Positions 6,039 to 13,772 of a stretch of DNA of 13,772 bases are shown here, piece after piece. The stretch's first letter is position 1. Each line of letters begins with the position of its first letter. Origin of the DNA: Syntrophomonadaceae bacterium (lineage in GTDB: Bacteria; Bacillota; Dethiobacteria; DTU022). The notes beneath the pieces are model-generated. The model was not told where the DNA came from. It saw nothing but the letters and a program-made list of their open reading frames with translations, and did no database searches. Both the position numbers and the translations under genes were made by a program. The DNA lies in contig SKWE01000105.1 of assembly GCA_007129055.1 (NCBI GenBank), positions 1 to 13,772 on the forward strand. The letters are read 5' to 3'.

Positions 6039-8720
6039 ATGTCTGAAACAACACTGTCCCCCGCATATGATCCGGCTGCAGTAGAAGAAAGACTCTACCA
6101 GTTCTGGCTTGATGGTGAATATTTCAAGGCTGCCCGAAATACAGAGTTAACCCCTTATACCATAGTAATTCCCCCTCCCAATGTTACCGGTTCATTACAC
6201 ATGGGCCACGCCCTAAACAATACAATCCAGGATATTCTGATTCGCTGGAAAAGAATGCAGGGCTTTGACACCCTCTGGCTTCCGGGTTGCGATCATGCCG
6301 GTATTGCGACGCAGAATGTTGTCGAAAAACACCTGGCGGAGGAAGGCATCAGCAGTAAGGACCTGGGACGCGAAGCTTTCCTGGAAAAGGTCTGGGACTG
6401 GAAAGATACTTACCATGCCCGGATAACAAAACAGCTCTACAGGCTGGGTGTCTCCTGTGACTGGTCAAGGGAACGCTTTACCATGGATGAAGGTTGTTCC
6501 AGGGCCGTCCGCAAGGTTTTTGTTGACCTTTACCGTCGGGGGCTGATCTACCGCGGGGATTACATGATTAACTGGTGCCCCCGCTGCCACACGGCTCTCT
6601 CTGATATTGAAGTTGTTCATGAAGAAGAAACTTCTAACATAACCCATATCCGCTATCCTTTTACAGATGGCAGCGGATCAATAACAGTAGCTACAACCCG
6701 CCCGGAAACGATGCTTGGTGATACTGCAGTGGCCGTTCATCCGGAAGATGAGCGTTATAAAAATATACATGATAAAAAGGTAACTCTTCCCCTGCTCGAC
6801 CGGGAAATTCCTATTGTTGCTGATGACTACGTGGACCCCGAATTTGGCAGCGGTGCTGTAAAGGTTACCCCCGGCCACGATCCGAATGACTTTGCCATCG
6901 GCCAGCGTCATAACCTGGAAGTAATCAAGGCGATTGATGAAGATGCCAAAATGACTAAAGCAACAGGCCCCTACCAGGGATTGGATCGCTATGACTGCCG
7001 CAAAAAGGTGATTGAAGACCTAAAAGCGCTCGGTTTAATTGAAAAGATTGAGGATCATGAGCATTCCCTGGGACGCTGCCAGCGCTGTAGCACGGTTGTT
7101 GAACCCCTTATATCGAGGCAGTGGTTTGTAAAAATGAAACCTCTTGCCGAACCGGCTCTGAAGGCGGTGGAAGATGAGCGAACAGTTTTTGTTCCGCCCC
7201 GCTTTACGAAGATCTATCATAACTGGGTTGAAAATATACGTGACTGGTGTATTTCACGCCAGATCTGGTGGGGCCACAGAATACCTGCCTGGTATTGCGC
7301 CTGCGGGGAAGTAATTGTTGATTACCGTGATCCCGAAAACTGCCCGGCCTGCGGAAGCAGTAAACTTGAGCAGGATCCCGATGTTCTGGATACCTGGTTC
7401 AGTTCTGCCCTGTGGCCATTTTCTACCCTCGGTTGGCCCGAAAAAACACCGGACCTGGGACATTTCTACCCCACCTCTGTACTGGTTACCGCCTATGATA
7501 TTATCTATTTCTGGGTTGCCAGGATGATGTTTATGGGCCTGGAATTTCTGCGGGAAGTCCCTTTCCATACAGTATATATAACCGGCCTGGTAAGGGACGC
7601 TGAGGGGCGTAAAATGAGCAAATCTCTTGGAAATGGAATTGACCCCCTTGAGGTAATAGAAAGCTATGGTGCCGATACGCTGCGTTTTACCCTGGTTACA
7701 GGCCAGGCTCCGGGAAACGATCAACGTTTCCGACAGGAAAGTGTTGAGGCGGGCCGGAATTTTGCCAACAAGATCTGGAACGCATCTCGCTTTGTCCTGA
7801 TGAACCTTAAAGATGAAGGTGAAGATGAAATAAGTTTCCCGGCTTTTGAGCCGGAGCGCGATATAGAGAGCCTGAACAGGGCAGAGCGCTGGATATTGCA
7901 CCGCTATACAGAAACCTTGAAAGAAGTAAACAGCTCTCTTGAAGTGTATGAACTGGGAGAAGCTGCCCGCATGGTCTACGAATTTTTATGGAATGACTAT
8001 TGCGACTGGTACCTGGAGATGAGCAAGCACTATCTCTACATCAAGGAGAACAGTGAAAAAGCTGTGCAGGATAAGCAGCGAACCCGCAGCCTGCTGGTAT
8101 ACCTGCTTGACGGCGTGATGCGCATGCTGCATCCTTTTATGCCTTTTATTTCCGAGGAAATATGGCAGCAGCTGCCCAACAGGGAAGAAAAGTCCCTGGT
8201 TGTGGCCAAGTGGCCTGTTGTATCCGGCAAGTTGTCTTTTCCCGATGAAGCTTACGATATGAAACAGTTCCAGGAAGTTGTCCGTGCAATCAGGAACCTG
8301 AGAAGCCAGGTTCAGCTTGCCCCGGGGAATAAAACTGCCGTAACAATCAGGGCAGGTGATAGAGCTGCTGTCTGTCTTGACCAGGAACGTCAGCACCTGG
8401 CAAAACTGGCTTTTGCCGAACCGGTGACCATAGAACCGGAAGCAGCCAAGCCGGACCAGGCCCTGACAGCAATTATCAGCGAAGGGGTTGAGGTTTACCT
8501 GCCCCTGGAGGGTGTTGTTGATATTGAAGCGGAAACTGCCCGCCTGGAAAAAGAAGTTGAACAGTTGCTTTCAGAGATAAAAAGAACCGAAGGGAAGCTT
8601 AACAACGAAGAATTTATCAAAAAAGCTCCTCCTCAAGTGGTTAGCAAGGAAAGAGCGCGCCGCGATGAACAGGATAGTAAGCTTTCAAAGCTGCGGCAAA
8701 GATTAGGGGAGCTTAAATAA
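6039..8720 (+). CDS. valS: Valyl-tRNA synthetase
   Basis: The 893-aa product is full length for bacterial ValRS, a class I enzyme that charges tRNA-Val in the cytoplasm. The HIGH-type motif is H-M-G-H at 54-57 within P-P-P-N-V-T-G-S-L-H-M-G-H. The KMSKS motif is at 525-529. Between them is the CP1 editing domain with T-T-R-P-E-T-M-L-G-D-T-A-V. Three Cys-pair elements are visible (C-P-R-C-H, C-Q-R-C-S, and C-A-C-G with C-P-A-C-G), the last just before D-P-D-V-L-D-T-W-F-S-S-A-L. They suggest zinc-binding knuckles as in many ValRS/IleRS. The last 70 or so residues form the charged coiled-coil tRNA-binding arm. ATG 6039 has GAGGTGA just upstream. folC follows after 3 nt in the arrangement common in Firmicutes. 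Confidence 0.98.
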   Translation: MSETTLSPAYDPAAVEERLYQFWLDGEYFKAARNTELTPYTIVIPPPNVTGSLHMGHALNNTIQDILIRWKRMQGFDTLWLPGCDHAGIATQNVVEKHLAEEGISSKDLGREAFLEKVWDWKDTYHARITKQLYRLGVSCDWSRERFTMDEGCSRAVRKVFVDLYRRGLIYRGDYMINWCPRCHTALSDIEVVHEEETSNITHIRYPFTDGSGSITVATTRPETMLGDTAVAVHPEDERYKNIHDKKVTLPLLDREIPIVADDYVDPEFGSGAVKVTPGHDPNDFAIGQRHNLEVIKAIDEDAKMTKATGPYQGLDRYDCRKKVIEDLKALGLIEKIEDHEHSLGRCQRCSTVVEPLISRQWFVKMKPLAEPALKAVEDERTVFVPPRFTKIYHNWVENIRDWCISRQIWWGHRIPAWYCACGEVIVDYRDPENCPACGSSKLEQDPDVLDTWFSSALWPFSTLGWPEKTPDLGHFYPTSVLVTAYDIIYFWVARMMFMGLEFLREVPFHTVYITGLVRDAEGRKMSKSLGNGIDPLEVIESYGADTLRFTLVTGQAPGNDQRFRQESVEAGRNFANKIWNASRFVLMNLKDEGEDEISFPAFEPERDIESLNRAERWILHRYTETLKEVNSSLEVYELGEAARMVYEFLWNDYCDWYLEMSKHYLYIKENSEKAVQDKQRTRSLLVYLLDGVMRMLHPFMPFISEEIWQQLPNREEKSLVVAKWPVVSGKLSFPDEAYDMKQFQEVVRAIRNLRSQVQLAPGNKTAVTIRAGDRAAVCLDQERQHLAKLAFAEPVTIEPEAAKPDQALTAIISEGVEVYLPLEGVVDIEAETARLEKEVEQLLSEIKRTEGKLNNEEFIKKAPPQVVSKERARRDEQDSKLSKLRQRLGELK

Positions 8721-8723
8721 CAG

Positions 8724-10088
8724 ATGGATAAAGAACAGCTTTATATGAAAGCCCTGGAATGGATTCACGGGTTGGGCCGCTTTGGAATCAGGCCGGGACT
8801 GGAAAGAATAACAGTTATGCTGGAAATGCTGGACAACCCCCATCACCGGGTGAGGTTTGTTCATATCGGCGGCACTAACGGAAAGGGCTCAACAGCGGCA
8901 ATGCTGGCCTCTGCCCTGCGTTCTGCAGGGTACCGAATAGGACTTTATACTTCTCCATACCTTCTATCTTTTACCAACCGCATGGCTGTAAACGGCAGTG
9001 ATATTGATCACGGTCAACTTGTTGAGCTTGTTGATGAGGTACGCCCGCTGGTTGAAAAAATCAGCAGCGACCCCAGGCTGGGGCCTATGACGGAATTTGA
9101 AGTTGTGACGGCCCTTGCATTAACCTATTTTTCCCGTCAGGGTGTGGACCTGGTAGTTCTGGAGGTTGGTCTGGGCGGTCGGTTGGATGCTACAAATGTG
9201 GTAGATCCTCTTTTAAGTGTCATTACAAATATCAGCCTGGAACACACAGATGTCCTTGGTGATACAATTGAAGCCATTGCCTCTGAAAAAGCGGGAATCA
9301 TTAAGGAAGGAAGACCCCTGCTTACGGCCGCTGAGAATAAAACGGTTCTTAAGCTGTTTCGGGATCGCTGCGATATTCTTAAGGCGCCCTTCAACAGGGT
9401 ATCATATATACCTGCAGAGATTAAAGCTGGAAATGTGGAAAAACCTTTTGCCGTACAGGGCCGGATTGCCGAAGAAGGTCAGTTTCTTGATTATAACGGT
9501 TTTGAGATGCAGCTAAAAGATCTTTTCATTCCGCTCAGGGGCGCGTACCAGGTTATGAATGCAGGGACAGCGCTCGCTGCACTTGAGCTGTTAAAAAAAG
9601 AAAATATCCTGGTTGATGAAAGCTCCATCAGGAAAGGACTTAAAGATACAAGTTGGCCCGGAAGGCTGGAACTGTTAGATAAAAAACCGCTGCTGATCAT
9701 GGATGGGGCTCATAACCCGGCAGCGATGAAGAAACTTTCTGAGTCACTGCCCGATTATTTTTTCTACAGGAAGCTAATTATAGTGGTTGGCATGCTGGCA
9801 GACAAAGATACCGGGGCTATGCTAAGTGACATTCTGCCCCTTGCAGATACAGTCGTTTTTACAAAGCCAACACTGCCCAGGGCTGCTGAGCCGGCAGAAC
9901 TGGCAGACTTTGCAGTTAAACATTTAAACCTGGCTAAGGATTACCATGTTATAGATGAACATGGCCGGGCTATTGACCTGGCTTTAGAGATTGCCGGGCC
10001 CGAAGATGCGGTTCTGGTAACAGGCTCTTTATACACTGTAAGTGATGTGCGCGCCTACTGGCAAAAAAAAATGGGAACAAGCAGCTGA
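8724..10088 (+). CDS. folC: Folylpolyglutamate synthase / dihydrofolate synthase
   Basis: The 454-aa Mur-ligase-like protein has the ATP-binding loop G-G-T-N-G-K-G-S-T at 49-57, then S-P-Y-L-L-S-F-T-N-R, the L-E-V-G-L-G-G-R-L-D-A-T-N block that binds folate and Mg, S-L-E-H-T-D-V-L-G, and D-G-A-H-N-P at 327-332 in the C-terminal domain. It ligates glutamate to folates, and in many bacteria also to dihydropteroate, in the cytoplasm. Whether this copy does both reactions cannot be read from sequence. ATG 8724 lies 3 nt after the valS stop with AGGGGAG at 8705-8711, so it is co-transcribed with valS. A hairpin covers its stop codon. Confidence 0.96.
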   Translation: MDKEQLYMKALEWIHGLGRFGIRPGLERITVMLEMLDNPHHRVRFVHIGGTNGKGSTAAMLASALRSAGYRIGLYTSPYLLSFTNRMAVNGSDIDHGQLVELVDEVRPLVEKISSDPRLGPMTEFEVVTALALTYFSRQGVDLVVLEVGLGGRLDATNVVDPLLSVITNISLEHTDVLGDTIEAIASEKAGIIKEGRPLLTAAENKTVLKLFRDRCDILKAPFNRVSYIPAEIKAGNVEKPFAVQGRIAEEGQFLDYNGFEMQLKDLFIPLRGAYQVMNAGTALAALELLKKENILVDESSIRKGLKDTSWPGRLELLDKKPLLIMDGAHNPAAMKKLSESLPDYFFYRKLIIVVGMLADKDTGAMLSDILPLADTVVFTKPTLPRAAEPAELADFAVKHLNLAKDYHVIDEHGRAIDLALEIAGPEDAVLVTGSLYTVSDVRAYWQKKMGTSS

Positions 10089-10105
10089 ATCTTCATTTAG
10101 CAGCT
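10080..10105 (+). terminator. Hairpin overlapping the folC stop, weak terminator candidate
   Basis: AGCAGCTGAAT at 10080-10090 pairs with ATTTAGCAGCT at 10095-10105 around a CTTC tetraloop, with one A-A mismatch and one G-U pair. The folC TGA (10086-10088) is inside the stem. A CTTTTTG stretch begins about 14 nt later, not directly behind the stem, so any termination is probably partial. Confidence 0.35.
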
Positions 10106-10177
10106 ATTTAATGCTTAACTTTTTGCAGGATTTTAGCGACATTTCTCGAAAAGGTAGTAGGTGTTTATAAATTAATG

Positions 10178-10252
10178 CTACAGCGAAAGGTTATGAACTA
10201 AACGTTGTTATGGTTTAGCGGTTTCTGTTAAATAAAAAAAGTTTCGCTGTAG
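10178..10252 (+). repeat. Perfect 11-bp inverted repeat in the rnf leader
   Basis: CTACAGCGAAA at 10178-10188 and TTTCGCTGTAG at 10242-10252 are exact reverse complements 53 nt apart in the 205-nt folC-rnfC gap. A smaller hairpin lies inside: CTAAAC at 10198-10203 with GTTTAG at 10213-10218. As RNA this could be a closed stem with an inner stem-loop in the rnf 5' leader. As DNA it could be paired sites for a regulator. Weak promoter-like hexamers are present: TATAAA at 10166-10171, and TTGTTA (10205-10210) with TTAAAT (10228-10233) at a 17-nt spacing. I cannot choose between these readings and recognise no known riboswitch. Confidence 0.55.
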
Positions 10253-10293
10253 AGTAGTTAGTCATTTATTTATAGAAAGGGTGAATAATATAT

Positions 10294-11619
10294 ATGGGTA
10301 GCACTGTTTTTAAAGGAGGTATCCATCCCGATTACCACAAAGAGTTGACAGCAACCATGGCGGTAACCGCGATGAAAGCTCCTGAAAAAGTGGTTATCCC
10401 TTTACAGCAGCATATTGGTGCACCCTGTGAGCCACTGGAGTCGATTGAAGTAGGCACGGAAGTGAAAATTGGCCAAAAAATCGCTCAAAGCAGTGGCTTT
10501 GTTTCTGCACCAATCCACGCTTCTGTTTCGGGTAAAATCACAGCTATCGGACCTTATAATCATCCCCTGGGACGGCCTGTTGAAGCCATAACGATAGAGT
10601 CTGACGGAGAAGAAAAGTGGGATGATAGCATTAAACCAGCCGGGAACCCGGATAACCTGACTGCGGAAAAAATAAGGGAAATCGTAAGGGAAGCCGGCAT
10701 TGTCGGCCTGGGAGGGGCGACTTTCCCGGCACATGTAAAGCTTTCTCCCCCACCGGAAAAAAAGATCGACATTGTTGTAATTAACGGTGCGGAATGTGAA
10801 CCCTACCTCACCGCAGATCACAGGGTTATGCTTGAGAATCCGGAAGAAATTGTTTTTGGCTTGAAAATGATGATCAAAGCGCTTGGCGCTGAAAAGGGTG
10901 TTATCGGTGTCGAAGATAATAAACCCGATGCACTGAAAGTGTTAGAGCAGGAAGTTGCAGGCGAGGATAATATAACTGTAGCCTCACTCCATACCAAGTA
11001 TCCGCAGGGTGCGGAAAAAATGCTGATCCAGGTTACTACCGGCCGAATAGTTCCGGCAGGTGGCCTGCCTCTCGACGTGGGAGTAGTAAACCATAACGTG
11101 GGAACAGCAGTGGCTATAACCAATGCTGTCAGGGAAGGCAAACCACTGGTGGAAAGAGTCTTGACAGTCACCGGATCAGGAATTAACCGTCCTCAAAATC
11201 TAATGGTAAGGGTTGGAACACTTGTCAGCGATGTTTTGGAACACTGCGGGGGCTTAAAGGAAGAAACAGTGAAACTGATAATTGGTGGACCCATGATGGG
11301 CCTGGCTCAACCGAGCCCGGATATTCCGGTCATCAAGGGGACTTCCGGAATACTGGCATTAACCGGAGAAGATGTATACCTGGCGGAAAGCAGTCCCTGT
11401 ATCCGCTGCGCCAAATGTGTGGATCACTGCCCGGTTCAGTTACTGCCAACTTCAATTGCCCTGGCGTCAGAACATGAAATGTTCAAAAAGGCAGAGAAGC
11501 TGCACGCCATGGACTGTTTTGAATGTGGTTGCTGTGCTTTTGTTTGTCCTTCAAAAATCCCTTTGGTTCAGTGGATACGAATAGCAAAAGCGGAAATAGC
11601 AAAAGCTAATAAAAAGTAA
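10294..11619 (+). CDS. rnfC: Rnf complex subunit RnfC
   Basis: The 441-aa product is the peripheral cytoplasmic subunit where the Rnf complex reacts with NAD+. It starts with the RnfC N-terminal F-K-G-G-I-H-P-D-Y-H-K segment, has the glycine-rich nucleotide/FMN motif G-L-G-G-A-T-F-P at 138-145 shared with NuoF-type subunits, then an SLBB-like region. Two 4Fe-4S motifs follow, with cysteines at 369/372/375/379 and 408/411/414/418. It has the short form seen in Clostridia, without the long C-terminal repeats of gammaproteobacterial RnfC. ATG 10294 is preceded by AAGGGTGA at 10277-10284. It opens an operon in the common rnfCDG order; rnfE, rnfA and rnfB would be expected beyond the window. Confidence 0.96.
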   Translation: MGSTVFKGGIHPDYHKELTATMAVTAMKAPEKVVIPLQQHIGAPCEPLESIEVGTEVKIGQKIAQSSGFVSAPIHASVSGKITAIGPYNHPLGRPVEAITIESDGEEKWDDSIKPAGNPDNLTAEKIREIVREAGIVGLGGATFPAHVKLSPPPEKKIDIVVINGAECEPYLTADHRVMLENPEEIVFGLKMMIKALGAEKGVIGVEDNKPDALKVLEQEVAGEDNITVASLHTKYPQGAEKMLIQVTTGRIVPAGGLPLDVGVVNHNVGTAVAITNAVREGKPLVERVLTVTGSGINRPQNLMVRVGTLVSDVLEHCGGLKEETVKLIIGGPMMGLAQPSPDIPVIKGTSGILALTGEDVYLAESSPCIRCAKCVDHCPVQLLPTSIALASEHEMFKKAEKLHAMDCFECGCCAFVCPSKIPLVQWIRIAKAEIAKANKK

Positions 11620-11631
11620 TTGGTTGTGCAA

Positions 11632-11649
11632 GGGAGGGAAGTAATGTAA
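11632..11649 (+). promoter_or_regulatory. Start-stop element (ATGTAA) in front of rnfD
   Basis: GGGAGGG at 11632-11638 is followed at ideal distance (5 nt) by ATG 11644, but this ATG is directly followed by TAA (11647-11649). The real rnfD ATG is the next codon at 11650, 11 nt from the Shine-Dalgarno core. Ribosomes may therefore initiate on a start-stop pair or choose the more distant ATG. Any regulatory role is inference. Confidence 0.35.
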
Positions 11650-12615
11650 ATGGATAAAAAAATGATAGTTTCATCTTCTCCTCATGTGCGCTCTATCGAA
11701 TCTGTGCAGAGCGTCATGACAGATGTTTTAATTGCTCTTTTCCCGGTAGCCCTGATGGCAGTTCTCCTTTTTGGTTACCAGGCCTTGATAACAATGGTTA
11801 TATCAGTAGTTACAGCAATGCTTGTTGAAGCGCTTTGGCTTCGCAAGAAAGATATTTTTAATGATGGGAGTGCGGCAGTTACAGGACTTTTATTTGCCAT
11901 GGTCCTGCCTCCTTCGCCACCCTGGTGGTTGGTTGTAGTTGGAGCTGCAGCATCGATTATCATCGGTAAGCAGGTATTTGGTGGAATCGGTTACAACATA
12001 TTTAACCCTGCCCTGGTTGGGCGGGCGATTGTTTTGGTTTCATGGGGCGGTTATCTGGCAGGAAATGTCTGGTCGCCACCTCAGCCATTTGCTTTCGGGG
12101 CTGATGTATCTGCTGTAACCGGGGCAACTGCCCTGGCGGGGCAAGGCGAAGCGCTCTCATACAGCCTGACTCAGCTATTTATCGGGACTGTTCCCGGTTG
12201 CCTTGGTGAAACTTCAGCGTTGGCCCTGCTGGTGGGTGGCGCCTGGCTCTACTACAAGGGCCATATAGATTGGCGTATACCGCTGGGATACCTTGGAACT
12301 GTTTTTGTAATGGGTGTTATATTTGGCGGCGGTTTTTATGATAACCACCTGATGACCGGGTTATTTCATGTCCTGGCCGGTGGCGTTATGCTTGGCGCGC
12401 TTTTTATGGCCACCGATATGGTAACAACCCCGGTGACTCCGGTTGGAAGATTAATCTTCGGCATCGGCTGCGGTCTGATTACCATGCTAATCAGGATCTG
12501 GGGAGCCCTGCCGGAAGGGGTTACATATGCAATTTTACTTATGAATGCAGTTACCCCTATTATTGATAATTTTACAGTTCCAAAGCAGTTCGGGGGGGTG
12601 AAGAAAAATGCGTGA
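11650..12615 (+). CDS. rnfD: Rnf complex membrane subunit RnfD
   Basis: The 321-aa protein is dominated by roughly eight or nine hydrophobic helices and belongs to the NqrB/RnfD family. Conserved features are S-S-S-P-H near the N-terminus, N-D-G-S-A-A-V-T-G-L-L, G-G-I-G-Y-N-I-F-N-P-A at 111-121, and the flavin-attachment motif T-G-A-T at 157-160, where FMN is linked to the last Thr (T160) in family members. M-A-T-D-M-V-T-T-P-V-T-P lies in the C-terminal half. It carries electrons across the membrane and takes part in ion translocation with RnfG, RnfE and RnfA. Its start is unusual because a start-stop ATGTAA lies between the ribosome-binding site and the ATG. Its last 8 nt overlap rnfG, whose G-rich ribosome-binding site (12592-12601) lies inside rnfD. 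Confidence 0.96.
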   Translation: MDKKMIVSSSPHVRSIESVQSVMTDVLIALFPVALMAVLLFGYQALITMVISVVTAMLVEALWLRKKDIFNDGSAAVTGLLFAMVLPPSPPWWLVVVGAAASIIIGKQVFGGIGYNIFNPALVGRAIVLVSWGGYLAGNVWSPPQPFAFGADVSAVTGATALAGQGEALSYSLTQLFIGTVPGCLGETSALALLVGGAWLYYKGHIDWRIPLGYLGTVFVMGVIFGGGFYDNHLMTGLFHVLAGGVMLGALFMATDMVTTPVTPVGRLIFGIGCGLITMLIRIWGALPEGVTYAILLMNAVTPIIDNFTVPKQFGGVKKNA

Positions 12616-13772
12616 TATTATACGTTTATCCTTAACCCTGGCAATTGTTGGTATTGTATCTGCAGCAATTTTAACTGCTTTTTATAACCTGACAGATCCT
12701 ATCATAACGGCCAGGCAGGAAGAAGATTATCGTAAAGCGCTGGAAGAATTCTTCCCCGGTTTTGACAGTTTTGATACGGAAAACCTGGACGAAGGACAGT
12801 TTGACCTTATATATGATGATGATGGCGGTCTAATGGGTATTATGGCCACGGCAATTGCCATGGGCTATGATGGGGAAATACTTTTCAACCTGGCTGTCAG
12901 TGATGAAGGCGAAATTATAGGCGTAAGAATTGTGTCTCACACAGAAACACCGGGTATTGGTGATGTTATTGAAAGGGATTCATTTAAGGAACAGTTTATT
13001 GGCAAAAGCTTCGAAGACCCAATCACTGCCGGACAGGATGTTGATATAATTACCGGTTCAACAGTCAGCAGCGCAGCTATGATTAATGCGATCCGGCAAA
13101 CAGTGAATGTTGTCGCCATGAATTTTCTTGGCGTTGAAGCTGTTGAATTAGATATTACATCTGTGCCCGATGGGGTATACCAGGGAAGCGCCCAGGGTTT
13201 CATGGGTCCGATAGAGGTTGAAGTTGAACTTTCCGGTGGAGAGATTATTTCCATCGAAGTTTTAGACCATGAGGAAACCCCAACTTACTTTATTGAATCT
13301 TATCCCCTGATTCCGGAGCGCATCATTGAGCAACAAGATCTCGATGTTGATGTTGCTACCGGGGCGACTGCCAGTGCCCAGGGTATTTTAGATGCTGTCC
13401 GGAACGCCCTTCTTGAAGCTTCAGGTATTGTAAATGGAGTGGAAGATGTTCCGGAAGAAGAACCGGAAGAAATTGATATTAGCGCGGTGCCCGATGGAAC
13501 TTACCAGGGCAGCGCTGATGGTTTTAAGAGTACCATTGTTGTGGAAGTGGTTTTAGAGGCTGGAACGATAGTTTCAGTGGAAGTTCTTGAACACGATGAT
13601 ACTCCTGAATATTTCAGGGATTCTAATCCCCTGATTCCCGAAAGAATTTTAGAAGAGCAGGACCTGGATGTAGATACTCAAACCGGGGCAACACGAAGCG
13701 CTGAAGGCATAATTAATGCGGTTCGGGATGCCTTGGCAGGTGCTCTTGATAATGGTGGCGGAGGTGAAAACA
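12608..13772 (+). CDS. rnfG: RnfG with two extra FMN-binding domains (3' end outside window)
   Basis: The frame runs from ATG 12608 to the window end without a stop, giving at least 388 residues; ordinary RnfG is about 180-220 aa. Residues 6-28 are a membrane anchor. Domain 1 (about 30-175) is RnfG proper, with H-T-E-T-P-G-I-G-D at 111-119 and the FMN attachment motif T-G-S-T at 149-152. Domain 2 (186-271) and domain 3 (294-379) are additional FMN_bind-type domains, each with V-P-D-G-x-Y-Q-G-S-A, an H-x-x-T-P motif and D-x-x-T-G-A-T (T254 and T362 as likely flavin sites). An acidic linker (283-288) separates them and a Gly-rich stretch follows domain 3. In Rnf this subunit faces outside the cytoplasm and passes electrons through covalently bound FMN added by ApbE. 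The extra domains suggest a longer extracytoplasmic flavin chain, which is inference. Confidence 0.93.
   Translation, partial: MRDIIRLSLTLAIVGIVSAAILTAFYNLTDPIITARQEEDYRKALEEFFPGFDSFDTENLDEGQFDLIYDDDGGLMGIMATAIAMGYDGEILFNLAVSDEGEIIGVRIVSHTETPGIGDVIERDSFKEQFIGKSFEDPITAGQDVDIITGSTVSSAAMINAIRQTVNVVAMNFLGVEAVELDITSVPDGVYQGSAQGFMGPIEVEVELSGGEIISIEVLDHEETPTYFIESYPLIPERIIEQQDLDVDVATGATASAQGILDAVRNALLEASGIVNGVEDVPEEEPEEIDISAVPDGTYQGSADGFKSTIVVEVVLEAGTIVSVEVLEHDDTPEYFRDSNPLIPERILEEQDLDVDTQTGATRSAEGIINAVRDALAGALDNGGGGEN
13163..13744 (+). repeat. Tandem duplication encoding FMN-binding domains 2 and 3 of RnfG
   Basis: The segments 13163-13420 and 13487-13744 are offset by exactly 324 bp (108 codons) and align without gaps. 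Counting by eye, 56 of 86 residues are identical (about 65%). Identity is highest around V-P-D-G, P-L-I-P-E-R-I and D-L-D-V-D followed by T-G-A-T. The divergence shows an old, selected duplication rather than a recent copy or an assembly artefact. Confidence 0.85.

Noticed and set aside
7254..7901. Long open frame of 215 codons on the - strand
   Set aside because: It lies wholly opposite the strongly conserved valS core, has no plausible ribosome-binding site context and its protein is not family-like; it is a shadow frame.
12592..12598. Run of seven G as a phase-variable tract
   Set aside because: It serves as the rnfG ribosome-binding site and encodes Gly-Gly at the end of RnfD; seven bases in a core energy operon is weak evidence for phase variation.
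12937..13254. Open frame of 105 codons on the - strand opposite rnfG
   Set aside because: The + strand encodes clear FMN-binding domains here, and the antisense product has no recognisable motif.

Overview
The window reads as a chromosomal core-metabolism region of a strictly anaerobic, low-to-mid GC Gram-positive bacterium (class Clostridia or a close relative). This is an inference. It rests on the adjacent valS-folC pair typical of Firmicutes, a response regulator with the Firmicutes-type YcbB output domain, a four-subunit 2-oxoacid:ferredoxin oxidoreductase and an Rnf complex. Every gene lies on the + strand, packing is tight, and I see no mobile element, CRISPR array, tRNA or rRNA.

Layout. 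Positions 1-762 are the C-terminal part of a glutamate dehydrogenase, followed by a perfect 13-bp hairpin and a leader of about 250 nt. Positions 1012-3771 hold korD-korA-korB-korC, a complete 2-oxoglutarate:ferredoxin oxidoreductase set with overlapping or closely spaced genes. Without a gap, 3752-5949 continues into a membrane sensor histidine kinase and a GlnL/YcbB-type response regulator. A good promoter then leads into valS (6039-8720) and folC (8724-10088). A 205-nt gap carries a hairpin at the folC stop and a perfect 11-bp inverted repeat with arms 53 nt apart. The Rnf operon then starts: rnfC, rnfD and rnfG, the last cut by the window end.

How the parts fit. Glutamate dehydrogenase interconverts glutamate and 2-oxoglutarate. 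KOR oxidises 2-oxoglutarate to succinyl-CoA and reduces ferredoxin, or runs in reverse. Rnf couples ferredoxin oxidation to NAD+ reduction and ion pumping. The GlnK/GlnL-like two-component system is of a type known in Bacillus to respond to glutamine, and its place directly behind korC suggests it monitors the glutamate/2-oxoglutarate node. That regulatory link is inference.

The most unusual feature is the rnfG product. Its normal membrane-anchored FMN-binding domain is followed by two more FMN-binding domains that are about 65% identical to each other. Each of the three domains has its own D-x-x-T-G-[AS]-T flavin-attachment motif. The reading frame is still open at the window end, so this is a multi-flavin RnfG that could extend the electron path outside the membrane.
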